Source of the DNA: Dimorphilus gyrociliatus
Lineage: Eukaryota > Annelida > Polychaeta > Dinophilidae
Assembly (NCBI GenBank): GCA_904063045.1
Contig: CAJFCJ010000046.1
Location: 40,692-104,691 of the forward strand
DNA length: 64,000 nt
Direction: 5' to 3'
Part shown: piece by piece, positions 43,398-54,518 of the stretch
Position numbering within the stretch: the first letter of the stretch is position 1
How the letters are laid out: each line of letters opens with the position of its first letter
The notes under the pieces: generated by a model
Database searches by the model: none
The model's input: only the letters and a program-made list of their open reading frames with translations
Told to the model about the DNA's origin: nothing
Position numbers and translations under genes: made by a program

Positions 43398-44689
43398 TAC
43401 AAAAAAAATATCAAATTGAGTTAAGAGAAAAGAAAGAAAAGAATTTTAATTAAACAATGAAAGTGTATGAAGTTTTAAAAGAAAAATAAACTTTATTTTA
43501 CATTCACCAATTAATATTGTTGTTCATCTCCAGCATAGATGTTTGGCTTTTACTTGAAAATGTATTTGAAAGGCATTATTTGATTTTTTGATCATAATAA
43601 ATAAATATACGCTATTCCTGTTCAAATTGTGATGACTATTGAACTGTGCATTACTCACACATGGCGTTTTCAACAACCCACTTGGCTGATAAATGTTGAT
43701 GATATTTTAAAACCATTTAAAATATCCAAATATCTAGGTGTAAAATAGCTTTTGATTTATAGTTAGCTGGGTTCCATCTAAGGGTTAGGGCTAGTCAACA
43801 AAGTTAAGGAGTGACAAGGGCTAGTTTAGGGTTATTTATAAATTTAATAGTTATATTCAAAACTTACTTTACTCCTCCTAACCATTTTTCAACCCGAAAA
43901 GTTGCTTTCAAAAATCTCATTTTGGGACATCCATTCTAGACTAGTTAACATCTCAGGCTGACAGTAAACATTCTTTTGTTACATGTTTTGCAATTTAATT
44001 GTTTAAAAATGGTATACCCCTGCACTTTCTATTGAAAAGGTTGTTACAAAAACAGCATTTATGTATTGAGTGTGCTGAGCTTCTATCTTTAAGAAAGTAA
44101 TTAGAAAACTAAGCTATCAACCATTGATTAGGAGAAATTGGAACTGGTCCAAAAGTCAACAATAGCCAAGTTTGACCTTTTAATAACCTTAAGCTGGCTA
44201 GTAAATTAATGTTGGTAGGTAGTTGAAGTAAAACTAGTGTATTGGTGTGCTATTGTTAAGTATTCATAGGAAACAGTAATGAGTTTTATCTACAGTTTTC
44301 TTAAAGGCATCTTTATCAAACTGAAGTGCACATTTATTAAAAGATTTTTGATAAATATAGATTTAAACAATAAAACAAAACTGAAATTGCAGATATTGGA
44401 GTTTCTACTTTCATTATTTCATCACATATTTTATTATTCTGTACAATTTTATTAATCAAAAGCAATTGTGACTGTTATCAAATGGTTTATGGGCGTTTTA
44501 AAAAATCATAGGCCTAATCAAGTTTCTATATAAAATATCAGAAAATTTGTAGACTGTACAGTCAATCATGAGTAGACTAGTTCAATTTATGGAGAGAACA
44601 TCAATGGACTGGTATGAATATGTTAATTCCTTAGAATATCGATTTCAATATTTGAATAAGAATTTTTTTTTAATTTGATAAAACGTCCT
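43398..44689. other. Intergenic, with a rearranged MITE
   Basis: No gene seen. 43720-43855 matches the body of a type 2 MITE (TTGATTTATAGTTAGCTGGG; CATCTAAGGGTTAGGG). 43860-43930 matches its left end in the opposite orientation (CAAAAATCTCATTTTGGGAC). The copy is therefore broken and partly inverted. Confidence 0.55.
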
Positions 44690-45371
44690 CAAAAATGTTA
44701 TGAAATACAATAGGAGTTGACTTTTTCACCATAATCCATGAAGTCAATGTGAATTTATCCTGAATGGTCCCAAAAAACTGTGCACATCAGTTTTTCAGCT
44801 GATTTAGTCATTTTTAGCTTTTTTCCAGGTGGCAATGATGTGTGTTTGTAGGTTAGGGAAGCCCTCTTTGACTCAGGCTCAGAGAGATGAACCCAATATT
44901 CATCCCCAGTTACTATTCAAAAAATGCTTCTTTTTCTGCCATGTACCAATTAAGTAGTTCAATACAATGGCTCACCCTTACCTCTTTTTGATCCTGATTA
45001 AGATCATAGGGGATCCATTTAGCACAAATTTTTCTGTACCCTAGCTCCTTAATCATCTTCCCAACAGCCTCTTGACCAATATCTAATTTTTTGGCAATTG
45101 CTCTCTGAGATGTGTTTCAATCTTTCCTGATAAGCCTATCAACTGATTCTTTATTTTGATCTGTTAGAGCTGTCTTTGGACGACCAGATCTTGGCAAGTC
45201 GTCAAGATTTTTTCTTCCTTTTTTTATTTTAATAGCCCACCTTCTTACTGAAGATTCACTCAGAGTTTCATCCCCAAAATAGCTTTTTAACCTTGTGTAA
45301 ATATTCTTTGAAGAGGCCTTCTCATGAACTAAAAATGCAATAGTTTTTTGCTGATCTGAACATGTAGACAT
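44690..45371 (-). pseudogene. Mariner transposase pseudogene
   Basis: Starts at the ATG at 45371. The mariner N-terminal domain reads FLVHEKASSKNIYTRLKSYF, then ESSVRRWAIKIKKGRKNL and DLPRSGRPKTALTDQN (HTH_48 type). After a stop near 45117 the frame continues: QRAIAKKLDIGQEAVGKMIK, GYRKICAKWIPYDL, VTGDEYWVHL (first Asp region), PESKRASL and KLMCTVFWDHSG. Later catalytic residues are not readable. At least two internal stops. This is a mariner proper, different from the two Tc1-type elements in the window. Confidence 0.85.
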
Positions 45372-45731
45372 AACCTGCTGTTGTTTGCACTGAAATAATT
45401 TTGTAAAAGTAAAGAAGTTGTAAAGAAGTTAAAGAAAGTAACCTTGCCTATTGCAAAGGAATCAACAAAAGATGAGTAAAAGTTACCCACAAATTTGTTG
45501 AAGAAAAATTGTTGCCAAGAACAGATATTTGGTTCCAAGGACCTGAAGGAAAGCAGTTCAAGTTGACTAAAAGAAAATAGGATATATCCTACTAGAAAGA
45601 GTTATAAATACAAAAGAAGAAAGAGAGATAAAAATAAAAATCACCAAAGTGGAACAAGGGCACATGGAAGAACCTATAAATATTAAAATTGGTTGACAGA
45701 AATTTCATCAACTTGCAAGAAACTTTTAACC
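45372..45731. other. Intergenic, no gene seen
   Basis: 5' flank of the dead mariner. Slightly purine-rich. No inverted repeat identified for the mariner. Confidence 0.35.
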
Positions 45732-45938
45732 TGGGCCAACAGAAAACATCCCCAAATGAGATTTTTGAAAGCAACATTTCGGATTCAAAAATGGTTAGGA
45801 GGAGTAAAGTAGCTTTTGATTTATAGTTAGGGGGATTCCATCTAAGGGTTAGGAGCAATCAAAAAGGTTAAGGAGAGACAAGGGCTAGGTTAGGGTTAGG
45901 GTTAAACTGTGCTTTTGGGGACGTTTTCTGTCATATCC
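45732..45938 (+). mobile_element. MITE, type 2, intact, perfect 9-bp target duplication
   Basis: 207 bp. The left inner end reads ACAGAAAACATCCCCAAA. The right end, read inverted, is GGATATGACAGAAAACGTCC followed by CCAAA. Inside is GGGCTAGGTTAGGGTTAGGG. Target duplication CTTTTAACC at 45723-45731 and 45939-45947. Confidence 0.92.
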
Positions 45939-46127
45939 CTTTTAACCAGCTCTCAAGAATGTTATGTAGAGCATTTGTGCAGAGGAATAGGATGATAACT
46001 TTATTAAGTCCTATCTTACCTCAGTTGTCTACAGTTTTATCTGAAGAAAAAGGAATACATAGCACTTGACTGGGAGACCTCACAACAATTAATTATTGTA
46101 TACAACACAAATCTATTAAGATCATAT

Positions 46128-46571
46128 GTGACACAAACATTATTGTTAAATATCGTAAATGTTCAAAAACAGCTATTGGCCAAGTATATGGAGTTAATGC
46201 TCTCAGTGGAGCTCATAACCCATCAGATGCATGAAATCAGCCAAAAAGATATAATCTATGGCAAATGTAACACTGAACAAAATCTTTTCAAGGTAAAAGA
46301 TAATCCCTATGATAGTCAGAGTAACAACAAACAGCAAATATTTCTTCATTATTCTGCAAATGGATGTAAATTCAGGAAAGTGGCTGCTCAATCAATAAGA
46401 TTAAAGATTTCAAATAAGCTGGAAGAACACCAATTAGATATTGAAAGACTCTCAGAACTTTTGAAATTAGGCATTAAAGAAGCTGTTGGAAAAAAGGGTG
46501 TACAGCTACAGCAAGTATTTGATTATGTGACAAGTAAGATTGATCAATATTGGTTCAACTTTCTCCACTAA
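46128..46571 (+). CDS. Unrecognised reading frame just upstream of the discoidin gene
   Basis: An open frame of about 145 codons, first true ATG at 46188, helical in composition (LLKLGIKEAVGKKGVQLQQV). It overlaps the following discoidin frame by some 30 bp in another phase. It could be an upstream exon of that gene (GTAAG near 46534 is a possible donor) or an unrelated remnant. No family recognised. Confidence 0.3.
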   Translation: MTQTLLLNIVNVQKQLLAKYMELMLSVELITHQMHEISQKDIIYGKCNTEQNLFKVKDNPYDSQSNNKQQIFLHYSANGCKFRKVAAQSIRLKISNKLEEHQLDIERLSELLKLGIKEAVGKKGVQLQQVFDYVTSKIDQYWFNFLH

Positions 46572-47703
46572 TACACATCAAACTGTGAATATTGCTCTAA
46601 ATCAAGTTTGTTATTCGTCTAGCAAAGAGAGCAACCAAAAAGGAAAACAACTGGCATTGGACGGATCTTTTGATCAATATTCATACTTTAGCTCTACTAC
46701 TAATCCTTTGGAAAATGAATGGTGGATGGTTGTATTTTCAAACAGTTATTTTGTGAGGACAATCAGAATTTTAAATCCTAAACATCATTCAATGTCAAAT
46801 GTTGCATTTTTGACTAGTATTGAAGATACTAACCCTAATAATATCAATTCTTTTACACTGTGCAATCAAGGTTCAGTTGGATCAATGCAATCTCTAACTG
46901 TTGATTGTTTGAATGGACCGCAATATTCCAAATTGACTGTTGTTAAACTTGAATCTGTCAATAAGAAATTAACTATATCTGAAATTGAAATTTGGACAAT
47001 GAGAGATATTGATAGGAATAAACTCAATGTCTTACCACTAATTGTCAATGAACAAACCGGGAATGATGGTCAAAGTTTCTCCTCTTGGGAGGATCCATTC
47101 TGTTCATGGACAGGTTCAATTGTTCCAAGTTGGTGGGTAATAGACTTGGAAATAGAGAGTGAAATATATGCTGTGTCATTGGTAAATAGAAATTACGCTC
47201 TTGAACGTCTAAGTCAATCAAAAATAATAATATCAAATAATGTTTTAACGAATCCTCCTTGGCAACCCGAAATATTATGTAACACAATAGATGACGCTAC
47301 TTTATACATGACCAGACGTTGTCCTAAATATACAATTGGTAGATATCTTGCTCTGTTCAAGCCATCTTATGTTTCATCTTCTGGTAATGGATTGACTATA
47401 TGTGAAATTGAAATATTTGGGTCAACTTTGAATGATACAGCTCAATTTACTTGGATAATAAATTCTTCATCTTCTACAATTCAAATAAATTCTAGAATGT
47501 TGTGTAACAATCAGAATGTCCAATCAATTGAAATTACTCAATATAAGAGTAAAATTGTATTGGTAGAAGTAAAAGGTATTCTTCTTTCGAAATCTTGCAA
47601 AAATGATGCTGTAAAATTGATTGCATCTCGGGGAAACAATATGGAGGAATGCCAATTGGAAGGTACTTTAGATGGATACTACTCTCAGTATGATATTTTG
47701 TGA
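46540..47703 (+). CDS. Protein with two discoidin/fucolectin-like (F5/8C) domains
   Basis: An open frame of about 385 residues with no ATG at its 5' end, so it must be spliced to an upstream exon, perhaps near 46534. Domain 1: VNIALNQVCYSSS, LALDGSF, NEWWMVVF, VRTIRILNP, ISEIEIW. Domain 2: SFSSWEDPFCSW, SWWVIDLEIES, IYAVSLVNRNYALERLSQSK, RYLALFKP, ICEIEIFG. The NIA-x-N, (W)WW-x-VDL, V-x-NR...RL and CEIE-x-FG motifs are those of carbohydrate-binding fucolectin/F5/8C domains. A further beta-rich segment follows (FTWIINSSSSTIQINSR). Probably a secreted or surface lectin. A paralogous but decayed discoidin gene lies at 49270. Confidence 0.75.
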   Translation: MINIGSTFSTNTHQTVNIALNQVCYSSSKESNQKGKQLALDGSFDQYSYFSSTTNPLENEWWMVVFSNSYFVRTIRILNPKHHSMSNVAFLTSIEDTNPNNINSFTLCNQGSVGSMQSLTVDCLNGPQYSKLTVVKLESVNKKLTISEIEIWTMRDIDRNKLNVLPLIVNEQTGNDGQSFSSWEDPFCSWTGSIVPSWWVIDLEIESEIYAVSLVNRNYALERLSQSKIIISNNVLTNPPWQPEILCNTIDDATLYMTRRCPKYTIGRYLALFKPSYVSSSGNGLTICEIEIFGSTLNDTAQFTWIINSSSSTIQINSRMLCNNQNVQSIEITQYKSKIVLVEVKGILLSKSCKNDAVKLIASRGNNMEECQLEGTLDGYYSQYDIL

Positions 47704-47992
47704 AAATTCAAATTTTAAAAATATCCACTCTGAAATATATATCATAGGACTATGGAGAAGAAAAGTATGTAAAATTTTGACCACTTTTTAAGAAAAATCA
47801 CTTCAATAATTGTTTTGGCGTAGGATTGTTCTATAAATTCAGTTTTGCAAAAAATAAAAAAAATATCAACTTAAACACTAAAATAACTAAGCATTAAGTA
47901 TGGCATACCTCTTTCATATAACACAGTTTAGAATTCAAAATCTATTCAATTGTAAATAAACTACTCTTAAGTTAACTCTTCTCTATTTGAGA
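47704..47992. other. Intergenic, no gene seen
   Basis: AT-rich sequence between the discoidin gene and the dispersed repeat. Confidence 0.4.
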
Positions 47993-48109
47993 ATACCAGT
48001 TTTCTTTAATGGACATAATGACGTTTGTTAATAACTTAATAAAATATGTAACTGAAAATTATATACATATGGCCCAAAACAAAAGTAGCTATTAACACAC
48101 TGATAAATA
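47993..48109 (+). repeat. 117-bp dispersed repeat, copy 2
   Basis: Three mismatches by eye against 26643-26759. The copy stops exactly where the terminal array of the following MULE begins. The MULE therefore either inserted at the repeat's edge or carried the edge with it. Confidence 0.85.
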
Positions 48110-48110
48110 T

Positions 48111-49232
48111 GGGGTGGGGAAAAAATGTCCCAGGGTGGGAAAAAACGTTCTAATTGTTGGGAAAAAACATCCTAATTGTTGGGAAAAAACGTCCTAAAGC
48201 TTGGGAAAAAACTTCCTATGCCTGGCTAAAGATATACTTGGCATAATTATTGATACTTTTAATCAGAAATGTTTTTCTCTTTTGCTGTTTACTTCATTTA
48301 TAGAATAAAATATTAATATTTTTGAAGAAAGGGATATGTATTGTGATGTTTTTACCAGTTTTCTCTGAATTATGTAATGCTATTAAAAGAGAAATGAATT
48401 ATTTCCTTGTATTGTCTGTAAGTGAAAGATAAATTTTGCAGTTCTTGGCATATTTTCAGGCTAATTTGTTTTTTAAGCATTGAAACTCTTGTATTGATTT
48501 GGTTTTTTTGAATATTACAAGATAATATATTTTTTTAAGAACCCTTCTCTCCTGTCAGTTATTATTTATAATTTTTGTATTGGCAGCCATGTTTGATATT
48601 TGAAAGTTAATTTATTTTTACAGAAACATTGAAAGTACTTGGATTAAGCATTCAATTTGGACACCAAATTGTTGGTCTGTATTTGGTCTTGCCATCAGCA
48701 CCAACAATGATGCTGAAGGATGGCACAGAAGAATAAATGAAAAGACTCCTGCAAAAGGCTCATTTTATATGCTCATAGATATTTTAAAACAGGAATCAAG
48801 TCTTATTCCAGTTGTAGAGAAACTTCTATCAGAAAAAAGGCTAAAGAAGTATCAGAAGAAAAGTGCCATCCAGAAGCAGAACCAAGTATTTGCTGTTTGG
48901 GATAAATACAGATTGGGAATGGTTACATCTGCTGTCTTCTTGCAGAAGATTGCATTAATCTATTCAAACTAATTCTCAGTGTCTTAGCATAATTTTTACT
49001 TTATTCTGGTAACTTTTAAACTTTGTATAACATTCTTAGCTTTTTTCATTTTTAAGACATTTTAATAAACATATATTCATTATTAATTATTATATTCTCA
49101 GTATATTGTCTTTGGTTCCCAAAATAGAGCAATCACTTTAAAATTCAAATATCTTTTCCCACTATTTGTTTTTCCCAACCTTAGGATGTTTTTTCCCAGG
49201 GATGTTTTTTCCCAAGGACATTTTTTCCCATA
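48111..49232 (+). mobile_element. MULE, internally deleted, with inverted tandem terminal arrays
   Basis: The left end (48111-48225) has about five units of TGGGAAAAAACGTCCTAA type. The right end (about 49153-49230) has about four inverted units (TTAGGATGTTTTTTCCCA). Only the transposase C-terminus remains inside (48624-48972). The right boundary lies about 45 bp before the first readable exon of the decayed discoidin gene. No target duplication could be identified. Confidence 0.75.
48624..48972 (+). CDS. MULE transposase C-terminal exon
   Basis: Opened by the acceptor TTTTTACAG at 48623. It reads ESTWIKHSIWTPNCWSVFG, then STNNDAEGWHRRINEKTP, the conserved TNND-x-EGWH block after the catalytic Glu region of MULE transposases. 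It ends with a Lys-rich helix (VVEKLLSEKRLKKYQKK) and a stop after LIYSN. Upstream exons with the finger, FLYWCH and DDE Asp residues are missing. Confidence 0.75.
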
Positions 49233-49269
49233 CTCATTCAAGATGGCTACATGTAACAATTGTTGTTTT

Positions 49270-49895
49270 GAATAGTTGTATTTATTGTCTGTCATCGAAT
49301 TATTGTGTAGAAAACAGAATTGGAATTTACAATGAAACCAAGTTTCCAGATTCACAATTTTCTGATCATTTGCCTTATAGAGATAGAGAACCATATCATG
49401 CAAGAATTACAGATGGTAGATTGACATCATGGATGACTCTTCATTATGGAAATGGATGGCTTCAAATATATCTAGGTCAATATGAAATAGAAAATATTTC
49501 ACAATAGAACATATAATTGCTTTTCAGGTGAGATCTATGATATTCACAGAATTGAAATTAGAGGCGATTGTTGGTGCAGTGATGGAAACCATGAGCCATA
49601 TTATACATTAACTTTCAAATTATCATATTCATTGAATGGAGGTCAAATATTTAATTATGCAGATGAAAATGGAGGAGATAGAGTTGTTTTAAAAATTTAA
49701 ATTTCAAAAGTAATTTTAAGGATTAATAATTGGGTTATTATTATTTTTTTTTGAAACAGATCTTTCATGGAAATACAATAGCAACATAAAATATAATCAA
49801 TAAAATTAATTTCAACAAGAAAATTCAAGCTGATACAATAAGATTAACCCTAATGTCTGGTTTCTATGCAGCAACAGCTTTTGAATTATATTGAT
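49270..49895 (+). pseudogene. Decayed single F5/8C (discoidin) domain gene
   Basis: Exon 1 (about 49272-49473) has NETKFPDSQFSDH, ITDGRLTSWMTLHYGNGWLQ. Exon 2 (about 49527-49695) has IYDIHRIEIRGDCWCSDGNH and FKLSYSLNGGQIFNY. Exon 3 (about 49760-49895) has FHGNT, then IQADTIRLTLMSGFYAATAF. Together they follow an F5/8C domain from start to end (I-x-I-x-G, Y-x-L-x-YS-x-NG, F-x-GN-T, IRL, A-FEL-x). Exon 3 has in-frame stops, one just after GNTIAT and one in the final ELYGC-like motif. No signal peptide is seen; a MULE sits immediately upstream. Confidence 0.6.
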
Positions 49896-50726
49896 GTGGT
49901 AATTTTTTTGTTACTATTGGAAAAAAAAATTAGTTTATTTTAAACATTACACATTTGAAATAAGATGGCCTCTTACCATATTATTGATGGTTAATTAATT
50001 AAAATATTTAACAGCATCAAATGTAGAAGTTCTTTGCTTGCAAAGTCACAAAGCCAATGATACTCAACATATTGTATTAAACTTTTGCAAATGTCACTTA
50101 AAATCCATATAAAAAAAACACAAAAACATTCAGTCAAATATTAATTCAATTAGACTTCCTAAAAGTTGGACTCTGTAATGTTCATTTCTGGTTGATCTGA
50201 GAACAGATGCAGATGTGATAAAACCCCAAGTATTCAATGAGAAATATTCAGTTTATTTCATTAATATATTAAAAAATCAATAAAATGTCAATGTCCCAAG
50301 TGTTTGACAAATGCCAAGAATACTTTCCTAAAGTTTTATCTTGACTGTCATGCAAAAGAAAAATATATAATATACACATAGAATGTTCTTTGGTGAGAGA
50401 TACAGATATACATCTGTTTGCCTTAAGTATTTTTTTGACCATAACAGATGGGGCTACTATTGATTAACACAGGAACAAAGAACATAGAAAAGGCTCCTTT
50501 GTTTTTTTTTCAAATTTCCAACTTTGATGCTATAGTGATTGGGGTTGATAATTAATCATAACTTGGCCAAACCTGAACTGACACTTAAAACAATTGTATT
50601 GTTGAAATTGAAAAGTTAGCCTATATAGCAAATGCTCATTTAATGTTTAACTATAAATGAATCTCTATAACCATATATAAGAGGAAAATAATAAAAACAT
50701 GACCCAGTGAAATCTTAAATTCAAAG
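49896..50726. other. Intergenic, no gene seen
   Basis: AT-rich sequence upstream of a MULE coding region. No terminal tandem array recognised here. Confidence 0.4.
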
Positions 50727-52400
50727 ATGGCTTCACTTTGTCCAAATTGTGACATTCGATTTTATGGCAGACAAAAGAAGATAAAATGTGTTGAATGTCA
50801 AAAATTTTGTAATAATTTTATAGAGGACTCATTTGAAATGAATGAGGAAGAAAAAGCAGATCCAAATGAAAAATTCACACTTCTCTTTGAAGGAAGCCAG
50901 AGAGGGAAGGATATTCTATCACGTGATGGATTTGCTTTCAATATAAAGAAATGAAGTGAGTATATGATAATTTGGAGAAATAAAAAAAATTTGTCTTGCA
51001 ACAATCAAAGAAAGAGGAAATATATTTGCCTCAAGTCATATACATCATAACCATGAAAAAAAGGAAGAATTTAATATCAAGTATAAAGGCAAGGAGAGAA
51101 CTAAGAAGTATTTGTACTAATGGGATATGACAGAAAATGTCCACAAATCAATGCTTTTGCCCTAATCCTAACCCAGCCCTTAGCTGTACCTAACCTTTTC
51201 CATTACCCCTAACCCTCAGAGGAGACCCTCCTAACTACAAATCAGTTGCTGTTTTCTTTCACCTAACCATTTCTCAATCCAAATTTTTGTCTTGAAATTT
51301 CTCATTTTTTTGTGGACATTTTCTGTCAACCCCGTACTAATGATGTCAGGTCATCAGGCAGAAAAATTGCTGAAGATATTTTATAAAAATGTTCAGCTTA
51401 GGAGAATAGTTTGCCAAATATGGAAAATTTGAGAAAATTAGCTAATATCACCAGACAGAAGAAAAGACCTATAACATCAAATGATCCTTTTTTTGAAATA
51501 AATATTGATTTTCTTCATGACAATTTACTGCAAAACGATGTTTCATTTGGAAATCAGAGAATAATCATATTTGCTTTCAAGCAACAGTGAAACCTTTTAT
51601 CCAAAAGCAAAGTTTGGTATCTGGATGGTACATTTAAGGTTGTCAAAGAACCATTTGTTCAACTTTTCTCCATCCATTCTTTTATTAAAAAAGATGAAGA
51701 AACAAAGCAGATTCCTTTTGGCATTTATTTTCATGACATCAAAGAAGAAGAAAGCATATAAACAAACATTAAGGGTAAGTTAATAAACATTTCATCTAAC
51801 CTCTAAATTTCATGATATTCTTTAGGAAATTCAAACAATTACAAATTATTCCAAACCAAAAAAGCTCTTTTGCTGATTATGAGTTAGGATTATGGACCAC
51901 TTTATTTTGTGTTTATCCGAATGTACCAATTCAAGAATGTGTTTTCCATTGGACACAAGCAGTTTTCAGAAAAATCCAAGTAATATATTATATTACATAG
52001 TTTTATTATATAATCATTTCATGTTTTTAGAATTTGGGATATGCAACTGACTATAAAACTAAGCTGGCCTCTAAAAATATGATGTGAAATTTATTGGCAC
52101 TTCCTTTTCTTCCTTCTCAAGTAATACCCCATATTTTTTCATCTTTACCACTTCTACCATCAAAAATCATTAAAGTTCATTCAAGAACTTGGAACAGACA
52201 ACTTCAACACGATTAGGACCATTTATTGATTACAAGAACCAGTGGTTATATTGATATTATCCACCGCATGCCTGGTCAATATATGGTAAAGCAATCAGAA
52301 CCAACAATGATCTGGAAGGATGGCGTAATAGGTTAAACAGGAATAATCATGCAAATTCTTCATTGTATGTGATCTTTGATGAATAAAAGAGAGAAGCAGA
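50727..52400 (+). pseudogene. MULE transposase, almost full span but degenerate, interrupted by a MITE
   Basis: The N-terminal half-finger is MASLCPNC, FYGRQK, KCVEC; the second half of the finger is missing. The FLYWCH start is TLLFEGSQRGKDIL. After the MITE (51123-51333) the frame resumes with FEINIDFLHDNLL and KVWYLDGTFKVVKEPFVQLF (first catalytic Asp). Next come FADYELGLWTTLF (second Asp region) and QECVFHWTQAVFRKIQ (C-x2-H). After frame changes, LALPFLPSQ and IRTNNDLEGWRNRLN follow (C-terminal block). Several stops and frameshifts. It is the copy in this window that preserves the most of the domain order. Confidence 0.75.
51123..51333 (-). mobile_element. MITE, type 2, intact, inserted in a MULE
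   Basis: 211 bp. The left end is GGATATGACAGAAAATGTCC then ACAAAT. The right end, read inverted, is GGGGTTGACAGAAAATGTCC then ACAAAA. Internal CTAATCCTAACCCAGCCC. Target duplication GTACTAATG at 51114-51122 and 51334-51342. It lies between the FLYWCH and DDE parts of the host MULE gene. Confidence 0.93.
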
Positions 52401-52457
52401 GTTCAAGAAAGAAATTATCAAGTAAGAAAAAAGATATGTAGACAGCTAAGGAAAGGG

Positions 52458-53441
52458 ACCCAGACAGAAAGTCCCCTGACAAAAATCTCCTGGACAGATT
52501 GTCTCTTGAGCTAGAAAAGTGAAATAATTTCTTTATTGTACTAAATAATGTTTTATTGAATTGCTAATTAAATATTAATATAAAAAGTGTTTCAAACTAT
52601 TTTAAATATACCTAAAATTAGAATTATTTGATTTAAAGAAAAAAGTACTAGTTTACAGGAAGTCTTGTCCACTTCCTGTTTTTAATTCCTGGTAGCCATC
52701 TTTTTTTACTACAATTATTATTCTTGGTGCTGTAACCATTGTTTCTGCTTTAAAACAGGGTGATTTTGGTATAGATATTTCATCAAAGACTTTCATACTC
52801 CCAAGGTATTTATTTAAAAAAAGTAAGTTATTTTCTTAATGTTTTTTTGGCCATTGTGTTATGTCAACTTTCTAATTTTTCATCAGGTGATGGCTCCCTA
52901 CTGTCAAATGTGTACATATAGAATATTTGGAAGAAAATTCACAAGGAAATGCTCACTCTGCTCTCATCAGTTTAACTTTCATAAAAAATGCATTTCAAGT
53001 CATATTCAAATTTATTATTTTATCATTTTTATTTATTTCTATGTATTTGCAGTGTCTGATGTATATTTATGTTCCACCTGCACTGATATCTCCAAAAAGA
53101 AATGCTTTGTCTCATTAAATAGCAGTACCTGTTCCAGACCTACATTTGTTCAAGATAACTCTTTTACTGGAGATAAAAATGGAAATTGTAGGGAATGAAC
53201 AAGAATTATCTGATCAGAGGAATAATGGAAACCATTCAACACATGTCTCTCAAGATGATTTAATAGAAAACTCTTTTGATAACTCAAATATTCAAGAAAT
53301 AGATGAAATAGACCCTGCATTCACAATATTGGAAGGAATGAGTCAAAAAGGAAAATTTCTCCTTTTGCATGAAGGATACAGTTATACTGTAAAGGAAAAC
53401 GTTTTGGGGGACGTTTTGTCCAGGGGACGCTTTGTCCAGCA
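52458..53441 (+). mobile_element. MULE, internally deleted, terminal unit of CTGGACAAA type
   Basis: The left end (52458-52505) reads GGGACCCAGACAGAAAGTCC then CCTGACAAAAATCTCCTGGACAG. The right end (53400-53441) is inverted: GGGGGACGTTTTGTCCAGGG then GACGCTTTGTCCAG. The inside carries only the N-terminal coding part (52882-53400), so the element is a non-autonomous deletion derivative. No target duplication is evident. Confidence 0.6.
52882..53400 (+). CDS. MULE transposase N-terminal fragment (Cys/His finger to FLYWCH start)
   Basis: ATG after a clean acceptor (TTTTTCATCAG). The finger is MAPYCQMC, RKCSLCS and FHKKC, then after a 63-bp intron VYLCSTC. A frame change near 53150-53190 separates this from VGNEQELSDQRNNGNHSTHV and the acidic linker. 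The FLYWCH start is FTILEGMSQKGKFLLLHEG, truncated at the right terminal array at 53400. Same N-terminal architecture as 3047-3600 and 17246-15801. Confidence 0.65.
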
Positions 53442-54518
53442 TTCATTGGAACTTGTTTCATTTCCACTTTTATTGTGATAAATCCAAAAAAGGAGAAAAG
53501 TTAGTAAAGGGGTCTTTTATACATTTTAAATGTGCCATTCATAAGCCATATTTTACCTTCAGATAATAAGTCAATTTTTCTGTCAATTGTTTTTCTTTGC
53601 CCAAATCAACTTTGAGAAAAATCTTTTTTTTAAACCCAAACAATAATTTTTTAAAGTTTCCTTTCAGCTTGAAAATAGTCTTTGTCAAGGAATAGAAGAC
53701 CTAAGAAGACTGTAGAATTTGTCATCTCAATTATAGTATTGTTATAACTTTTTGCAATGTATTATTAAAGTTTACACACTCAACCTAACCAAAAAGGGTT
53801 GGAAAGGGTCAAGTATCAATTTTGTTGATAAGGATCTATGTGAAATAAGGAAGCAACTGCTGTAATTAATTTTGGTTTTATCTATTTGTTAGAAACATAG
53901 GCTTTGATATGTAAAATGAAAGGATTAATTTCTAGAAATAAAAGTGTTTTTGTGTGATGTTCAAGTTAATAAATCACTTGTGGATAGATAAAAATTACTT
54001 AATGTATTAACATAAACAGTATACTGGTTCCACTTGAATTAGTAAACAAATAAATTGAGAATTCTTTTTAATATAAACATGATTTCTTTATTAATTGAGT
54101 AATTGATTTTGTCAGACAGCTATAGTATTAATTTTTTGAACAAAGAGAGCTATGATAAATTAATTGTTGTTTAAAGAAAATTTTTAATTTTGTACAACTA
54201 TAGGCCAAATAGGCCTAATTTATAAATGTCAAATCAGAATTATGCATCAAATAGTCTTTTTTTTATTGTCCTCTCTAATTCAAAATTAAAGAAACAATAA
54301 ATAAGAATAGAATTTCAAATACAAAAAAATAATGTAAATTTAAATGTGTAGATAAACACATCAGCAAATATTCAAATATTGAAGATAATGATTTGGTGTT
54401 ATTTAATATTATATTTAAAATTTTGCATAATTACACTTATAAATGGATCAAAATTAACTGGTATCAATTGAAATCTTTTATCTCTTTTAAAAGTAAATTC
54501 TTTTTTCATTTTAAACAG
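53442..54518. other. Intergenic, no gene seen
   Basis: AT-rich, about 1 kb. The signal-peptide exon of the discoidin/FAMeT gene that starts at 54519 should be in or near this stretch, but no ATG plus hydrophobic leader plus donor stands out. Confidence 0.4.
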
